From NCBI GenBank assembly GCA_010672965.1, contig JAAHFN010000035.1, forward strand, positions 1-64,000: a stretch of DNA of 64,000 nt, given 5' to 3'. The notes under the pieces are model-generated. The model had not been told where the DNA came from. It saw nothing but the letters and a program-made list of their open reading frames with translations, and made no database searches. Position 1 is the stretch's first letter; every line of letters starts with the position of its first letter. Source of the DNA: Oscillatoria sp. SIO1A7. GTDB lineage: Bacteria; Cyanobacteriota; Cyanobacteriia; Cyanobacteriales; Laspinemataceae. Both the position numbers and the translations under genes were made by a program. Of this stretch, positions 37,259-46,778 are shown one piece after another.

Positions 37259-37839
37259 GCAATTTCTCTTGCCAAATCTTCGGGAGTATCGATATCAATG
37301 GGGTTTCCAGTTTTATCGCAGGGAACCTCGACAACGGGATAGCGCCGCATCAACTGTTTGGCTCCTTCATCCCCTTCTAATTTCATGGCCTCGAACCAGA
37401 GCGATCGCCCCAAAAAAACTGGATTGCGTCGAGCCCCTCCATAAGTAGCTGCGGCCAGTTCGGCTCCTTGGCGGCCAGCAGCGGCTAGGCGGCGATAAGC
37501 CTCGGCACCAATAAAAGGCTGGTCGGCCAAGCCAATACATATTCCTGTTATAGAGCGATCGCCTACCAAAGTTCTCAATGCAGCTTGAAGGCTAGAAGCA
37601 ATTCCCCCCTGCCAATCGGGGTTGCGAACTACAATAGCCTGCTTTGGAGCAACTGCTGCAACTTTTTCGGCTTCGTATCCTACCACCAGCAATACTGGAT
37701 CGAGACCGCTATCTAAAGCTGCTCCAAGAGACCTATCCAAAAGCGTTCGCTCTCCCAACAAAGTTAGAGGTTTGGGACTATCTCCCCCCAAGCGCGATCC
37801 TCTCCCCGCCGCCAATATGGCCACTGCTACTCGCTTCAT
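37246..37839 (-). CDS. MobA/MocA-like nucleotidyltransferase
   Basis: A 197-residue NTP-transferase with the signature LAAGRGSRLGGDSPKPL (10-26) and GLADQPF in the metal region. It fits the MobA/MocA/CTP:molybdopterin cytidylyltransferase group, which attaches CMP (or GMP) to Moco. Xanthine-oxidase-family enzymes use the CMP form, and the adjacent XdhC gene supports MocA. The two lie 266 bases apart on the same strand. The C-terminal NGA and stop come from a repeat array. Confidence 0.8.
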   Translation of the reverse strand: MKRVAVAILAAGRGSRLGGDSPKPLTLLGERTLLDRSLGAALDSGLDPVLLVVGYEAEKVAAVAPKQAIVVRNPDWQGGIASSLQAALRTLVGDRSITGICIGLADQPFIGAEAYRRLAAAGRQGAELAAATYGGARRNPVFLGRSLWFEAMKLEGDEGAKQLMRRYPVVEVPCDKTGNPIDIDTPEDLAREIANGA

Positions 37840-37963
37840 AATTAACTAGGGTGTAGGGATTTTAAGTTTTAAGTTTTTACTTTTGAGTTTTAAATTCAAG
37901 AAGAGCAAGCTCTCAAACTAATATAAGAAGGGTTTAATCCGATTATTCAATAATCAAAAACCA

Positions 37964-38031
37964 CCGTAGGACGGGCGTCCCGCCTGTCCCAGCAAAATAT
38001 ATGGACAGGCGGGACGCCCGTCCTACGGGAG
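37964..38031. mobile_element. MITE-B core
   Basis: A GTAGGACGGGCGTCCCGCCTG stem with its complement, short A/T loop and degraded ends, between the MocA-like and xdhC genes. Confidence 0.8.
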
Positions 38032-38105
38032 ACTAGATATGTTTTTAGGTGGATCGACCATATGTTATATCAAAACTTAAAACTCTCTAGCTAAGAACTC
38101 AAACC

Positions 38106-39230
38106 TCAAACCTTGTGGATTGGATTCTGATTTTCGCAGAGTCTTTGTCCCGTGCGCCCGTTTTTCAGAGCGATAACCTCGGCCATAATCGAAACTGCAG
38201 TTTCTTCCGAAGTAGTACCGCCAAGATCCAACCCAATAGGTGCGGATATTCTGGCAATTTCGGTTTCGTTTAATCCAGCTTCTTGGAGCCGGCGGACGCG
38301 GTCTGCATGGGCTCGGCGGCTGCCCATCGCACCAATGTAGGCGGCAGGAGTCTGCACGGCCCTAACCAGTGCCGGAACGTCGAATTTAGGGTCGTGGGTA
38401 AGTACGGCAATAATCGTGCGATGGTCTATCGGAGCTACGTCCAAATATTTATGAGGCCATTCTGCGATAACTTGGTCGGCTTCTGGGAAACGGGCTTTGG
38501 TTGCAAAGCGAGAACGAGCATCGCAGACGGTCACCCGATAGCCCAGCATTTTTCCCAGTTTGGATAGCGATCGCGTGAAATCAACAGCACCAAAAATAAT
38601 CAGATGTGGCGGCGGGGAAAACGACTCGATAAAAACTGTTACCTCTGTCTCTCGGCGCTCTCCATTTGGGCCATAATTACATAAATCTTTGAGACCTTGG
38701 GCGAGGAGCCCTCTGGCATCCCGCTCTACAACCCGGTCTAATTCTGAATTCCCAAAAGAGCCAATTTTGGGCGCGTCCTCGGCAACTATAATTTTTGCTC
38801 CCGCTAGAGCCCCCTCAACCATAGTACAAATAGCTGCTGGTTTTTCCGAAGCTTTGCGAATGGCATCCAAGACCGCACTAATAGGAATATGGTTATTATT
38901 ATTTTTTTCTAAATTATGCGTTGCTAAAGATTCTACGAATACCTGAATCGTTCCGCCACAGGTCAGACCGACTGATAAACCCAATTCGTCGGTAATTCCG
39001 TAAGTTGTTAGTCTGGGCTGGCTATCGGCGATCGCGGCTAAAGCTTCTTCTACTACCGCCCCCTCCACGCAGCCGCCACTAATCGAGCCCAGCACCTCGC
39101 CGGCTTCATTTACGGCCATTACCGCTCCTGGTTCTCTAGGACTAGATCCCCTAGCGCCAACCAGAGTTGCTAAAGCCACTGAATCGCCCCGACTCAGCCA
39201 TTCTTCAATGCGATCGAGTATTTCTTTCAT
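38106..39230 (-). CDS. XdhC/CoxI family Moco maturation factor
   Basis: A 374-residue protein of the XdhC/CoxI family. These bind Moco-cytosine dinucleotide, promote its sulfuration and hand it to the large subunit. The N-terminal XdhC domain has GSISGGCVEGAVVEEAL (about 48-64) and LTCGGTIQVFVE. The C-terminal Rossmann-like domain has FGAVDF, GYRVTVCDAR and GAMGSRRAHADR, then APIGLDLGGTTSEE. All expected segments are present. With the MocA-like gene it forms a maturation pair, which argues that the local Mo enzyme receives its cofactor. Confidence 0.9.
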   Translation of the reverse strand: MKEILDRIEEWLSRGDSVALATLVGARGSSPREPGAVMAVNEAGEVLGSISGGCVEGAVVEEALAAIADSQPRLTTYGITDELGLSVGLTCGGTIQVFVESLATHNLEKNNNNHIPISAVLDAIRKASEKPAAICTMVEGALAGAKIIVAEDAPKIGSFGNSELDRVVERDARGLLAQGLKDLCNYGPNGERRETEVTVFIESFSPPPHLIIFGAVDFTRSLSKLGKMLGYRVTVCDARSRFATKARFPEADQVIAEWPHKYLDVAPIDHRTIIAVLTHDPKFDVPALVRAVQTPAAYIGAMGSRRAHADRVRRLQEAGLNETEIARISAPIGLDLGGTTSEETAVSIMAEVIALKNGRTGQRLCENQNPIHKV

Positions 39231-39381
39231 AATAGGGTGTAGGGTTAGGGTGTAGGGTGTGGGGTTTAGGGTGTTTGCGATGAGGTTTTTTACACCCGCA
39301 AAGTCAACATCCTAGGTGTAGGGTTGTATGCGGGGATGTAGGCGGGAGAAGCATAGCAAAATTTGTTCTTTCGCCTACAAG

Positions 39382-39444
39382 CTACACCCTACACCCTACA
39401 CCCTACACCCTACACCCTACACCCTACACCCTACACCCTACACT
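39382..39444. repeat. CCCTACA array at a 3' end
   Basis: Nine CCCTACA-type units ending six bases from the SDR stop. Opposing TGTAGGG units lie at 39236-39280. Confidence 0.9.
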
Positions 39445-39450
39445 CTAGTA

Positions 39451-40227
39451 TTACTTATTCGCCAATGCTTCCTGCTTGAGCTGCTCTAACATTGCTGGCA
39501 GCATTCCTGCCAGGTATTTTTCGACACCCTTGGGATCTTGGAGTATTTGTTGGGAAATTTGAGTAGCTTGCTCTCCCGGATAGACATCTTCCGTATCGTT
39601 TGCGATCGCTTCCAATGTGGCTCTTACCACCTCTTCTGGAGCCACTTTCGGCGGCGGATAAAACTCGCCAAACTTGGTATCTACCGTTCCGGGCATTACT
39701 GCAACTACCAGAGTTTCTTGGGCGGCCAGCTCTGCTCGCACGCATTGGGTTAGGGATAATTCTGCTGCCTTTGAGGCGCAATAAGTACCCATAAATGGCA
39801 AATTAACTTTAGCAACTAAAGAGACCAAATTGACAATTGCTCCGCCACCATTTGCCTTTAGCACCGGCGCGAAAGCACGACACATGGCCATGCAACCAAA
39901 ATAATTGGTGTTCATTTCCTGGCGGGCGTTTTCCAGACTCGGAGCGCTCATTACCGATGTATCCCGGCTGACTCCAGCATTATTAATCAGCACGGTCAAA
40001 TCGCTACATTGTTCCGCTGCAGCATTCACCTCATCTTCTTTAGTGACATCGATTTGTACCGCAACTACCCGGGATGAGTCCATCGCCACCACTTCTTCCA
40101 GAGAAGCCAATTTGCGACCTGCTGCATAGACTTTGGCTACCTTTGCATCCAGCAGTTGCTGGACAAATACTTGTCCGATGCCGCCGTTTGCTCCCGTTAC
40201 CAGGACTACCGCACCTTCTAGATTCAT
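39451..40227 (-). CDS. short-chain dehydrogenase/reductase
   Basis: A 258-residue classical SDR: cofactor motif TGANGGIG (11-18), NNAG (82-85) and catalytic S136, Y149 and K153. It oxidises or reduces alcohol/carbonyl substrates with NAD(P). It lies upstream of xdhC on the same strand, 220 bases away. Substrate unknown. Confidence 0.9.
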   Translation of the reverse strand: MNLEGAVVLVTGANGGIGQVFVQQLLDAKVAKVYAAGRKLASLEEVVAMDSSRVVAVQIDVTKEDEVNAAAEQCSDLTVLINNAGVSRDTSVMSAPSLENARQEMNTNYFGCMAMCRAFAPVLKANGGGAIVNLVSLVAKVNLPFMGTYCASKAAELSLTQCVRAELAAQETLVVAVMPGTVDTKFGEFYPPPKVAPEEVVRATLEAIANDTEDVYPGEQATQISQQILQDPKGVEKYLAGMLPAMLEQLKQEALANK

Positions 40228-40534
40228 TCTTTTCTAGCCTCCATTATTTTTTCTAGCCTTTTTGACTTTTTTGCTCGTTCTCTCTATTATAACAAACAAA
40301 CTTTTTAGCTTTTTACATTGTTTTGAAGGTGTAGGGGCGATAGCATTCCCGAGACAGCCTTCGCTCATAGCGCAAAATTATTGTATTGGAATGCTTCGCC
40401 CTCTTCTGCTTGAAGGAGTCAACAACAGGCATAGTAAGGGAGATTGTAAAAAACCTACCCCGAGGTAAGCCGAACCCCCTCCGGGGAGGTTGCCCAATGC
40501 CCAATGCCCAATGCCCAATTCCCATATCGGCCTA
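40228..40534. repeat. hairpin element and GCCCAAT array
   Basis: One GTAGGGGCGATAGCATTCC / GGAATGCTTCGCCC hairpin (40330-40402), then an AATGCCC array (40492-40524) ending 10 bases from the porin stop. No gene is seen. Confidence 0.75.
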
Positions 40535-42940
40535 CTAGAAATTAAACTGAGTTCGGAAGTTTGTAATCACAATAGTTGGGTTATCGTCGAAATTATTAGC
40601 ATTGCCGATGACAAACACAGAAGGAACGATAGCAATATTCGGGCTTACCGGGAAGAAATAGCTAGCTTCAAACTCGTATTGAGTTCCGCCATTGCCGCTC
40701 CCCGTAATCAAAAACTCGCTTCCGTCCAAAATATCGTAGGGCACTAGAAACGAGAGCTGTCCCATAGAGCCCTGCTTGCCCAGATTCGGGAAAGCCAAGC
40801 CAATTTGGTAAGATTGGACGTTCACTTCTCCATCCGAGCGTCCCGGCGTCTTGGCAAAGATATTGGTACTGCCATAGCTATAGCGTCCGTAAATCCCAAA
40901 GCCCGGAGTAATCAGCCAGTCAGCATTGATAGCAAAAGTATCTGCCGTCGCATCCCCAACCCTACCGCCAAAACCATCATCGGCTACTCCCAACAGCGGC
41001 TCGGCAATTCCGAAGCCAATTACCCCGCCAATTTCCTGGATATTAGAGCGGGTGTACAACAACTTAATATTAGAAGTCTGAGTAGGACGGAAAATTAGCT
41101 CTGCAGTCGCCGTATTGGTGGGAGAGAATACGCCATCTGTGAAATCGCTAGCGGAATTAAACAAGCTGGATGGCAAGTATTCGTTACTTTCGCCAATATA
41201 GGCCAGATTCAGTTGCAGCTTGGGATTGATATTCCACATCACCAAAGCGCCAGCACCACGGTCAATAGCATTAACTAGGGTACTGTTGGCCGAGTTGAAA
41301 GAGAAGAAATTGAACAAGAACGGAGCGCCAAACTGAAAGGCAAACTGGTTGCCCTCTATGAAGCGAAAGAAGTTAAACCTAGGACCGACAACTACTTGCA
41401 AGTTGTCTCCTACCGGGAATTGGTAAAACATCTCCCGCAGGTTGACTTCATTGGGATTAACCCCACCTCCCTGGGTCGTGAAATCAGTCCCATAAGTGAA
41501 TTCAAAACCATCGGAGGCATAAGTATTGCCTAGAGGTAGAGCGTCGCTATTGCCAAACGCTAATTGGGTTACCAGAGAGTCTCTACCTGTAAAAGAGGTA
41601 ACAAAATCAATCCATACCAAGCCATTAGCAGTGGCATTAGGGTTGCCGTCGAGTTCGTCGATAAAGCGGCTGGCGCGACTCGGTGCGAATTCATTAACAA
41701 ATGCTTCTCGCTTGAGCCCATCCCCACCAAAGCCTGCATTCGCATTCAACCAAGCAAACGCATACATTTTGGTAGTGGTAGAAAACTGATTTGCTCCCAG
41801 TTCGGCGACGCGCTCTTCTAAGCCATCTACCCGAGCGCGGATGGCCGCCAGTTCGAGGGCGAATTCCTCTTGCAGTCGTTGCAGTTGCAGCAAATCTGCT
41901 TGGCCAATTTCCGAGGCCGCTTCCTCAATCAGACCCTGCACCACATTCATACATTCGTCCAAACCCGCCGCAAACTCGTAGCGAGTCATGGCTCTATTGC
42001 CCCGGTAGGTGCCATCTGGATAAGCCAAAAGACAGTTATACCGCTCGGCAAGGCCGCGCAAGGCACTGTAGGCCCAGTCTGTCGGGCGCACGTCCGATAG
42101 CCTATCGACGGAGTTCACCCGTTCCAAGGGTACGCTATCATCGCCAAATCCTTGGCTTAAGGTCGGATCGCTAGTCGGAACCACCCCTCCCTGGATTTCC
42201 TGAATCGAAAGAACCTCCGTATCTATCAAAGACTGGAGGCTCGACGGTCTAGTAGGGGTTATTTCTACAGAGGCTGTTGTTTCTGCTGCGGTTTTGGAGG
42301 CAGCCCGGTTTTCGGTGCTAGCACCTGGAGAGAGTTCGGCAGTAGAAGAAAGTTCGGCAGTAGGGGACTTGCGCGGAAATAAAGTACCAGTCCCTAAGCG
42401 TTCCACCGTTCGGGCTGAGCGGAGTCGAAGCCCTTGAACTGGTACATTATTAACTTGCAAGTCCCTAGAAGAAAGTTCGGCAACTGGCGATAGGCGATCG
42501 CCTACTTCGGTCGCCGATTCTGCCACAGACAATTCTGCCACCGAGAATCCCGAAGCTTCCCCTAACTCTTGGGAAGTTGCATTTTCCCGATTTACCGTAT
42601 CTATGACAGGAGTCCGATCGCTTGCTCTCGATTCGCCTAATGCCGCTTTTGCCTTAGCGAGGAAACTTTCAATTTTGGGGATTGGCAAGGAATTTTTTAC
42701 GGGCTCTTGGCCGGGTTCGATATTTACATCCAACCTTGGCTGAAAGTTACTTATAGAGCCGTTCCCAAAAATATCGGTTTCCGATGCAGGCAGATTTGAA
42801 GACAAATTGTTATGGTCTGGTTCGCTAGCGATCGCCACCGATGGAGCCCCTACTGCGACGCTAGAAACCAACAAATACATCCAAAGGCTTGTTGGAGCAG
42901 CTTTAAGCAGATAGCTCCAACCATTTGCTCCTTTATCCAT
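40535..42940 (-). CDS. SLH-domain carbohydrate porin (OprB-like)
   Basis: An 801-residue outer-membrane porin of the cyanobacterial SomA/OprB type. An N-terminal export signal (about 1-40) is followed by a long low-complexity region (about 40-280). Next come one SLH domain (LSDVRPTDWAYSALRGL to YRGNRAMTRYEFA, about 285-345), a coiled coil (EEFALELAAIRARVDGLEERVAEL) and an OprB barrel ending in phenylalanine (QFNF). The SLH domain anchors it to peptidoglycan. In the low-complexity region a 107-base inverted-repeat element is read in frame. Ion or small-solute passage is the family role. Confidence 0.9.
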   Translation of the reverse strand: MDKGANGWSYLLKAAPTSLWMYLLVSSVAVGAPSVAIASEPDHNNLSSNLPASETDIFGNGSISNFQPRLDVNIEPGQEPVKNSLPIPKIESFLAKAKAALGESRASDRTPVIDTVNRENATSQELGEASGFSVAELSVAESATEVGDRLSPVAELSSRDLQVNNVPVQGLRLRSARTVERLGTGTLFPRKSPTAELSSTAELSPGASTENRAASKTAAETTASVEITPTRPSSLQSLIDTEVLSIQEIQGGVVPTSDPTLSQGFGDDSVPLERVNSVDRLSDVRPTDWAYSALRGLAERYNCLLAYPDGTYRGNRAMTRYEFAAGLDECMNVVQGLIEEAASEIGQADLLQLQRLQEEFALELAAIRARVDGLEERVAELGANQFSTTTKMYAFAWLNANAGFGGDGLKREAFVNEFAPSRASRFIDELDGNPNATANGLVWIDFVTSFTGRDSLVTQLAFGNSDALPLGNTYASDGFEFTYGTDFTTQGGGVNPNEVNLREMFYQFPVGDNLQVVVGPRFNFFRFIEGNQFAFQFGAPFLFNFFSFNSANSTLVNAIDRGAGALVMWNINPKLQLNLAYIGESNEYLPSSLFNSASDFTDGVFSPTNTATAELIFRPTQTSNIKLLYTRSNIQEIGGVIGFGIAEPLLGVADDGFGGRVGDATADTFAINADWLITPGFGIYGRYSYGSTNIFAKTPGRSDGEVNVQSYQIGLAFPNLGKQGSMGQLSFLVPYDILDGSEFLITGSGNGGTQYEFEASYFFPVSPNIAIVPSVFVIGNANNFDDNPTIVITNFRTQFNF
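42361..42467. mobile_element. 107-bp inverted-repeat insertion inside the porin gene
   Basis: TAGGGGACTTGC at one end and GCAAGTCCCTA at the other are inverted, and internal GTACCAG/CTGGTAC also pair. The element interrupts a local tandem repeat (GAAGAAAGTTCGGCA) and carries a GGGCTGAGCGGAGTCGAAG segment known as a common cyanobacterial dispersed repeat. It is translated as part of the porin. TAG next to both ends may be the target duplication. Confidence 0.7.
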
Positions 42941-43498
42941 CGCTCCTCACACCAACTCATTGTTTTTTTGAGCTTTTAGCCTTCAGCAGTCAGCCTTCAG
43001 CAGTCAGCCTTCAGCAGTCCGCCTTCAGTCAGCGCTCAGTATGTAGGGTGCTACAAGCACACCTTCTTATATATAGCAATCCTAAATTGGTTGCGAGCCT
43101 ATTTGCAGCCAGAAACCCGGTTTCTTTGAGAAACCGGGTTTCTCAATATCGCACATGATTTAGAAATTGCTTAACCGATTCGATTTTTAAGTTTCCCCAA
43201 GCTACAAACCAATAAGTATTAGGACAAAATTAATTACACATTTTCACCTCTGCCCTGACCGGCAACCTAGTCAATCTGTAAATAATTTTGTTCCTGTACT
43301 TAGATGACTGCTGAAAGCTGAAAGCTGACGGGGCGATCGCTCGCTTGGGAATTGCCCCTACAATCCGCCAAAGCAAGGGTATTTTGCGTAAGTCATGAAT
43401 TTGTAAATAATTTTGTTCCTGTACTTAGCTGACTGCTGAAAGCTGACTGCTGAAAGCTGACTTTTGAAAGCTGACTGCTGAAAGCTGACTGCTAGCTG
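42941..43498. repeat. AGCAGTC arrays and AACCCGGTTTC element
   Basis: CAGCAGTCAGCCTT units (42974-43030), an element starting TATAGCAATCCTAAAT with AAACCCGGTTTC/GAAACCGGGTTT arms (43072-43160) and a direct repeat containing TAAATAATTTTGTTCCTGTA (about 43276 and 43402). A GCTGACTGCTGAAA array (43429-43500) ends at the next stop codon. Confidence 0.8.
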
Positions 43499-44434
43499 CT
43501 AGCTAGCAGTTACGGTCAGATTATAACCCGTTTCACCTTGGCGTGGAGGTAGATCCGGCGGCGCAAGGGCGCTGCCAGTCAACGGGGAAAGAGAAACCCG
43601 CACGAAGTAGGTTCCCGCAGATAAAGGAAGGCTGAAGGACTCGGGGAGGGTATTGAAGTTGACCGAAAACCCTAAGATATCCGCTGGCTCTACCAGGCCA
43701 TTGTTATTGTTGTCAAAGATTAGCTCTACATCCGCATCTTGGGTCAGGCCATCCAGACCTACGCCGACCGTACTAGGAGCGCCGAGACTAAAGCGGTAGA
43801 TATCGGTGGTGTTTTGAGGACTAACTGTATCTGTGATTGGTCCAAGGGAGCCGCTGAGTACCCCCAGGTCGATCGCAGTACCCAGATTTTCGCTATTGGG
43901 TGGCGGATCTCCTCGCCGTCCCTCTTCCAGGCCAAAGAGAATAAAATGTTGAAGAGCGGTAGTGATGCCAGAGGCAATCTGTCCGCTCACATCCGGATTG
44001 CTGTTGATATAAAAATCCGTATCGAAGTTCTCGCTGGGGTCGCGGGCGGGTTCAAATTGACCGAATTGGACAAAGTGCTGATAGGCCGTGAGCAAGTCTG
44101 CCGCTACCACAGCATCCACATCGGGATTATTTTGCAGATAATAAGGAGTATCGAAATCTGCGATCGGGTCTCTGCCCTCGAATTGACCTGCTGCCAAGAA
44201 ATGGTCGAATAGGCTGGGGATAAGACCTTGCTCTACGGCATCGGATACATCTGGGTTCGTGGCTTGGTAAAAGCTGTCATCGAACAACGGACCGGAGTCT
44301 CTGCCTTCAAATTTTCCAAGTAGCGTGAAATGCTCGAATCCGCTACTAAAAGTACCCGCTGCAACTGCATTAGCCACATCTGGATTCTCGGCGAGATAGA
44401 CTCCCTCGTTAAATAAGTCTTGGGCGGTTAACAT
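43499..44434 (-). CDS. NPDV-repeat / PPC-domain extracellular protein
   Basis: A 311-residue protein with four imperfect repeats of about 45 residues (about 5-170) built on FYxxxNPDVxxAV and HFxxxGxFEGRDP. They are followed by a bacterial pre-peptidase C-terminal (PPC)-like beta domain (about 200-310, DIYRFSLGAPSTVGVGLDG). This repeat accompanies secreted and hemolysin-like proteins in cyanobacteria. There is no Sec signal, so type I or other export is possible. It probably acts outside the cell as a binding module. The stop lies at the border of an AGCAGTC-type array. Confidence 0.75.
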   Translation of the reverse strand: MLTAQDLFNEGVYLAENPDVANAVAAGTFSSGFEHFTLLGKFEGRDSGPLFDDSFYQATNPDVSDAVEQGLIPSLFDHFLAAGQFEGRDPIADFDTPYYLQNNPDVDAVVAADLLTAYQHFVQFGQFEPARDPSENFDTDFYINSNPDVSGQIASGITTALQHFILFGLEEGRRGDPPPNSENLGTAIDLGVLSGSLGPITDTVSPQNTTDIYRFSLGAPSTVGVGLDGLTQDADVELIFDNNNNGLVEPADILGFSVNFNTLPESFSLPLSAGTYFVRVSLSPLTGSALAPPDLPPRQGETGYNLTVTAS

Positions 44435-44502
44435 TTTCGTAAATCTTATGTTTAATCTTTTCTGGCGCTATTTTTTCGCGTCTTATTAGCGGTGCGATTT
44501 AC

Positions 44503-44582
44503 AAAAAGTGAAAAGTCAAAAGTCAAAAGTCAAAAGTTTTATTCCTATTCACTATTCACTATTCACTTTTCACTTTTCACTC
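44503..44582. repeat. AAAAGTC and GTGAAAA-complement arrays
   Basis: AAAAGTC units, then TTCACTA/TTTTCAC units, ending three bases from the GMC oxidoreductase stop. The two halves are partly complementary. Confidence 0.85.
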
Positions 44583-44585
44583 TCC

Positions 44586-46370
44586 CTATATCGCCCTTCC
44601 CAAGAGCGCGCTCCATTCTCCGCTTTGTCGGATTTTTTCCATAGAGCGTTCTGCGATCGCTGCGATCGTCAGCGCTGGGTTGCAAGCTGCAGTCGAGCCT
44701 GGAATCAACGCCCCATCTACCACATAAAGTCCTTGTGATTGATAGCCCAGTACCCGCCCGTCTAAATCGCAAGCCATACCCATAACAGCTCCTCCTAAAG
44801 GGTGAGCCGTCGAAGGGGCAGCGACGGTTGAACTTGGACGGCGACTTAAAGAAGTATTCCTGAGATTGAGGCGATTTGTCATCCGATACATCGCCTTCAC
44901 ATAGGCTGAATTAGAATTATCCGGCACCCTTAGATTTACCGAATCGTCCGCTGCGTTATAAGTAAAGGGCACTGTTTCCGTTGGCAGACCAATACCCAGA
45001 CCCAAAAGACCATTATTGTTAGTCCACTGCGCCAAGTTCATCAGCGAGACTGGATTAATTCCGTTATAGAGCGGATTGGGTCGGGTCAAAACGGGAGTGC
45101 CTTGGTGACCGGGAGCCAGAGATACCCCATCAAACTCCTCGACAAAGGGGAAATCTTGAAGCACGGCTCCTGCTGGACCTCCTTGTCCGTTGTTATTGCT
45201 ATTGCTGGTAGAGGGCAAACCAAAGAGAAGTCCCAAATGATCGCCATTCCCCCCCCAGCCAGCGCCAATTAAATTATTAGCGCTCAAATTAGCGAGAGTA
45301 TTTTTTCCTTTCGCTCTGACCAACATAGCAGAACTGCCAACCGAACCCGCTCCCAAAAATACCAGGCGAGAGATAAAGGTTTTGGTTCTAACGGTATTGC
45401 CATTGTCATCAATTTCATTAACCATGACCTGGAAACCGCCTCCGGGGTTGTCGGCAATATCCATAACCATGTGCTGGGGCAGAATAGTTGTGCCCAAAGC
45501 TTCCGCCATTGCCAAATAATTTTTATCCACGCTGGTCTTGGCATCGCTATTGAGGCCATGCCAGGTTTCTCCAATAATGGCGGAAGGTACTCTAGTACCA
45601 TTTATTTCATCGCGAACCTTATCCCACTCTATCCCCAGATTGACTAGAAAACTCCGGTATCCTGCTGCCCGTCCTTGTTCTAGCATAACCCGCGTTCCTC
45701 GATACCAATTAGTATTGAGAATATCCGGGGGAGTCGCTCCACTTGGAATAACGGAAAGAACCCGAGGGTAGTAGGTCTGAGCCATTTCACCATAGTCAAC
45801 ACCTTGGGGAAAGATGCGGCGGAAATTCTGCTCGTTGGGCTGATAGAGAATAGCGTTATATACAAGAGATCCGCCCCCAACTCCCGCACCTGTCAGAATG
45901 GCAACTCCCCTGATATTGACTTTCTCTAAATTTAGTCTAGGATCTGGGAACCCTAAAAAATCCAATAGATCGAGATTGTCGAACCCTTCAAAAACCCCTG
46001 CATAGGGTGGATTTATAGTCAGGTTATCGACTGCATCTCCAAAACCAAAACCTACTACTGGCGAGTTGAATCTCAGCCACCCCGATCGCCTATCTGGAGC
46101 GCGGAACGTAGAAAAAGTTTCGTTGGCTTGGGGATTTGTCACCGGCCAGCGACGACCTTTTTCCAATACCACTGTATTGATTCCCGCCTCTGCCAATCGT
46201 AGCGCTGCGACCGCTCCGCCAAAGCCGCTGCCAATCACTACGGCTTCCACCATCTGAGTTTCTTGGGTTCTGGCGAAAGGAACCCGCAGCAGGGGCGTAG
46301 CTAACCCTGCCGAGAACAGCGCCGCATTCCTAATAAAGCGACGACGAGATTGAGAAGAAAAATTACTCAT
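44586..46370 (-). CDS. Tat-exported GMC-family FAD oxidoreductase
   Basis: A 594-residue flavoprotein of the glucose-methanol-choline family, of the cholesterol-oxidase-like kind. A twin-arginine signal (SRRRFIRNAALFSAGLA, 8-24) directs the folded protein out of the cytosol. FAD binding is shown by VIGSGFGGAVAALRLAEAG and E at the end of the second strand (VVLEKG). HPLGGAVMG, VVDGALIPGS and NPALTIAAIAE hold the conserved His/Asn active-site region. It would oxidise an alcohol or sterol-like substrate with O2 or a periplasmic acceptor. It lies on the same strand as the NPDV-repeat gene. Confidence 0.9.
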   Translation of the reverse strand: MSNFSSQSRRRFIRNAALFSAGLATPLLRVPFARTQETQMVEAVVIGSGFGGAVAALRLAEAGINTVVLEKGRRWPVTNPQANETFSTFRAPDRRSGWLRFNSPVVGFGFGDAVDNLTINPPYAGVFEGFDNLDLLDFLGFPDPRLNLEKVNIRGVAILTGAGVGGGSLVYNAILYQPNEQNFRRIFPQGVDYGEMAQTYYPRVLSVIPSGATPPDILNTNWYRGTRVMLEQGRAAGYRSFLVNLGIEWDKVRDEINGTRVPSAIIGETWHGLNSDAKTSVDKNYLAMAEALGTTILPQHMVMDIADNPGGGFQVMVNEIDDNGNTVRTKTFISRLVFLGAGSVGSSAMLVRAKGKNTLANLSANNLIGAGWGGNGDHLGLLFGLPSTSNSNNNGQGGPAGAVLQDFPFVEEFDGVSLAPGHQGTPVLTRPNPLYNGINPVSLMNLAQWTNNNGLLGLGIGLPTETVPFTYNAADDSVNLRVPDNSNSAYVKAMYRMTNRLNLRNTSLSRRPSSTVAAPSTAHPLGGAVMGMACDLDGRVLGYQSQGLYVVDGALIPGSTAACNPALTIAAIAERSMEKIRQSGEWSALLGRAI

Positions 46371-46448
46371 AACAATACAGCCACAAATACAGCATCTTAC
46401 AACTTGCGATTTTATTGTACTAGGTTCGCGAAAATCAACTAAATTTCT

Positions 46449-46745
46449 GGCATAGCAATCCTAAATAGGATGCTGCGATCGAAATGGGGGGGGGTCAGAA
46501 ACCCGGTTTCTTCAACAATACCTTCGCCAAAACGCAAAAATACCTTATTTTTAGGTTGCTCCCGGGAACGAAACACAACAGAGGTCGTTAACCAACGTCC
46601 GATCCCCCCAACCCCCCTTAAAAAGGGGGGCAAGAGAGAGATTCAGAGCTTAGCCCCCCTTTTTAAGGGGGGTTGGGGGGATCAAAACCCTACTGGGAAA
46701 TGGCGAAGGTATTGTTCAAGAAACCGGGTTTCTAATATATCGCAT
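46449..46745. repeat. nested inverted repeat with 31-bp stem
   Basis: Inner arms 46601-46631 and 46653-46683 are exact 31-base reverse complements with a 21-base loop, rich in CCCCCC and GGGGGG. Outer arms (46499-46530 and about 46698-46731, AAACCCGGTTTCTT with TACCTTCGCC) also pair. It fills most of the gap 46371-46778. A CGCTCCCC array (46746-46779) follows, touching the next stop. Confidence 0.85.
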
Positions 46746-46778
46746 CCCCCGCTCCCCCGCTCCCCCGCTCCCTTGCTC

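Noticed and set aside
38106-39230. Defective XdhC because FGAVDF replaces a GxGxxG motif
   Set aside because: I recall the same FGAxDF form as normal in CoxI-type members, so I do not count it as a lesion.
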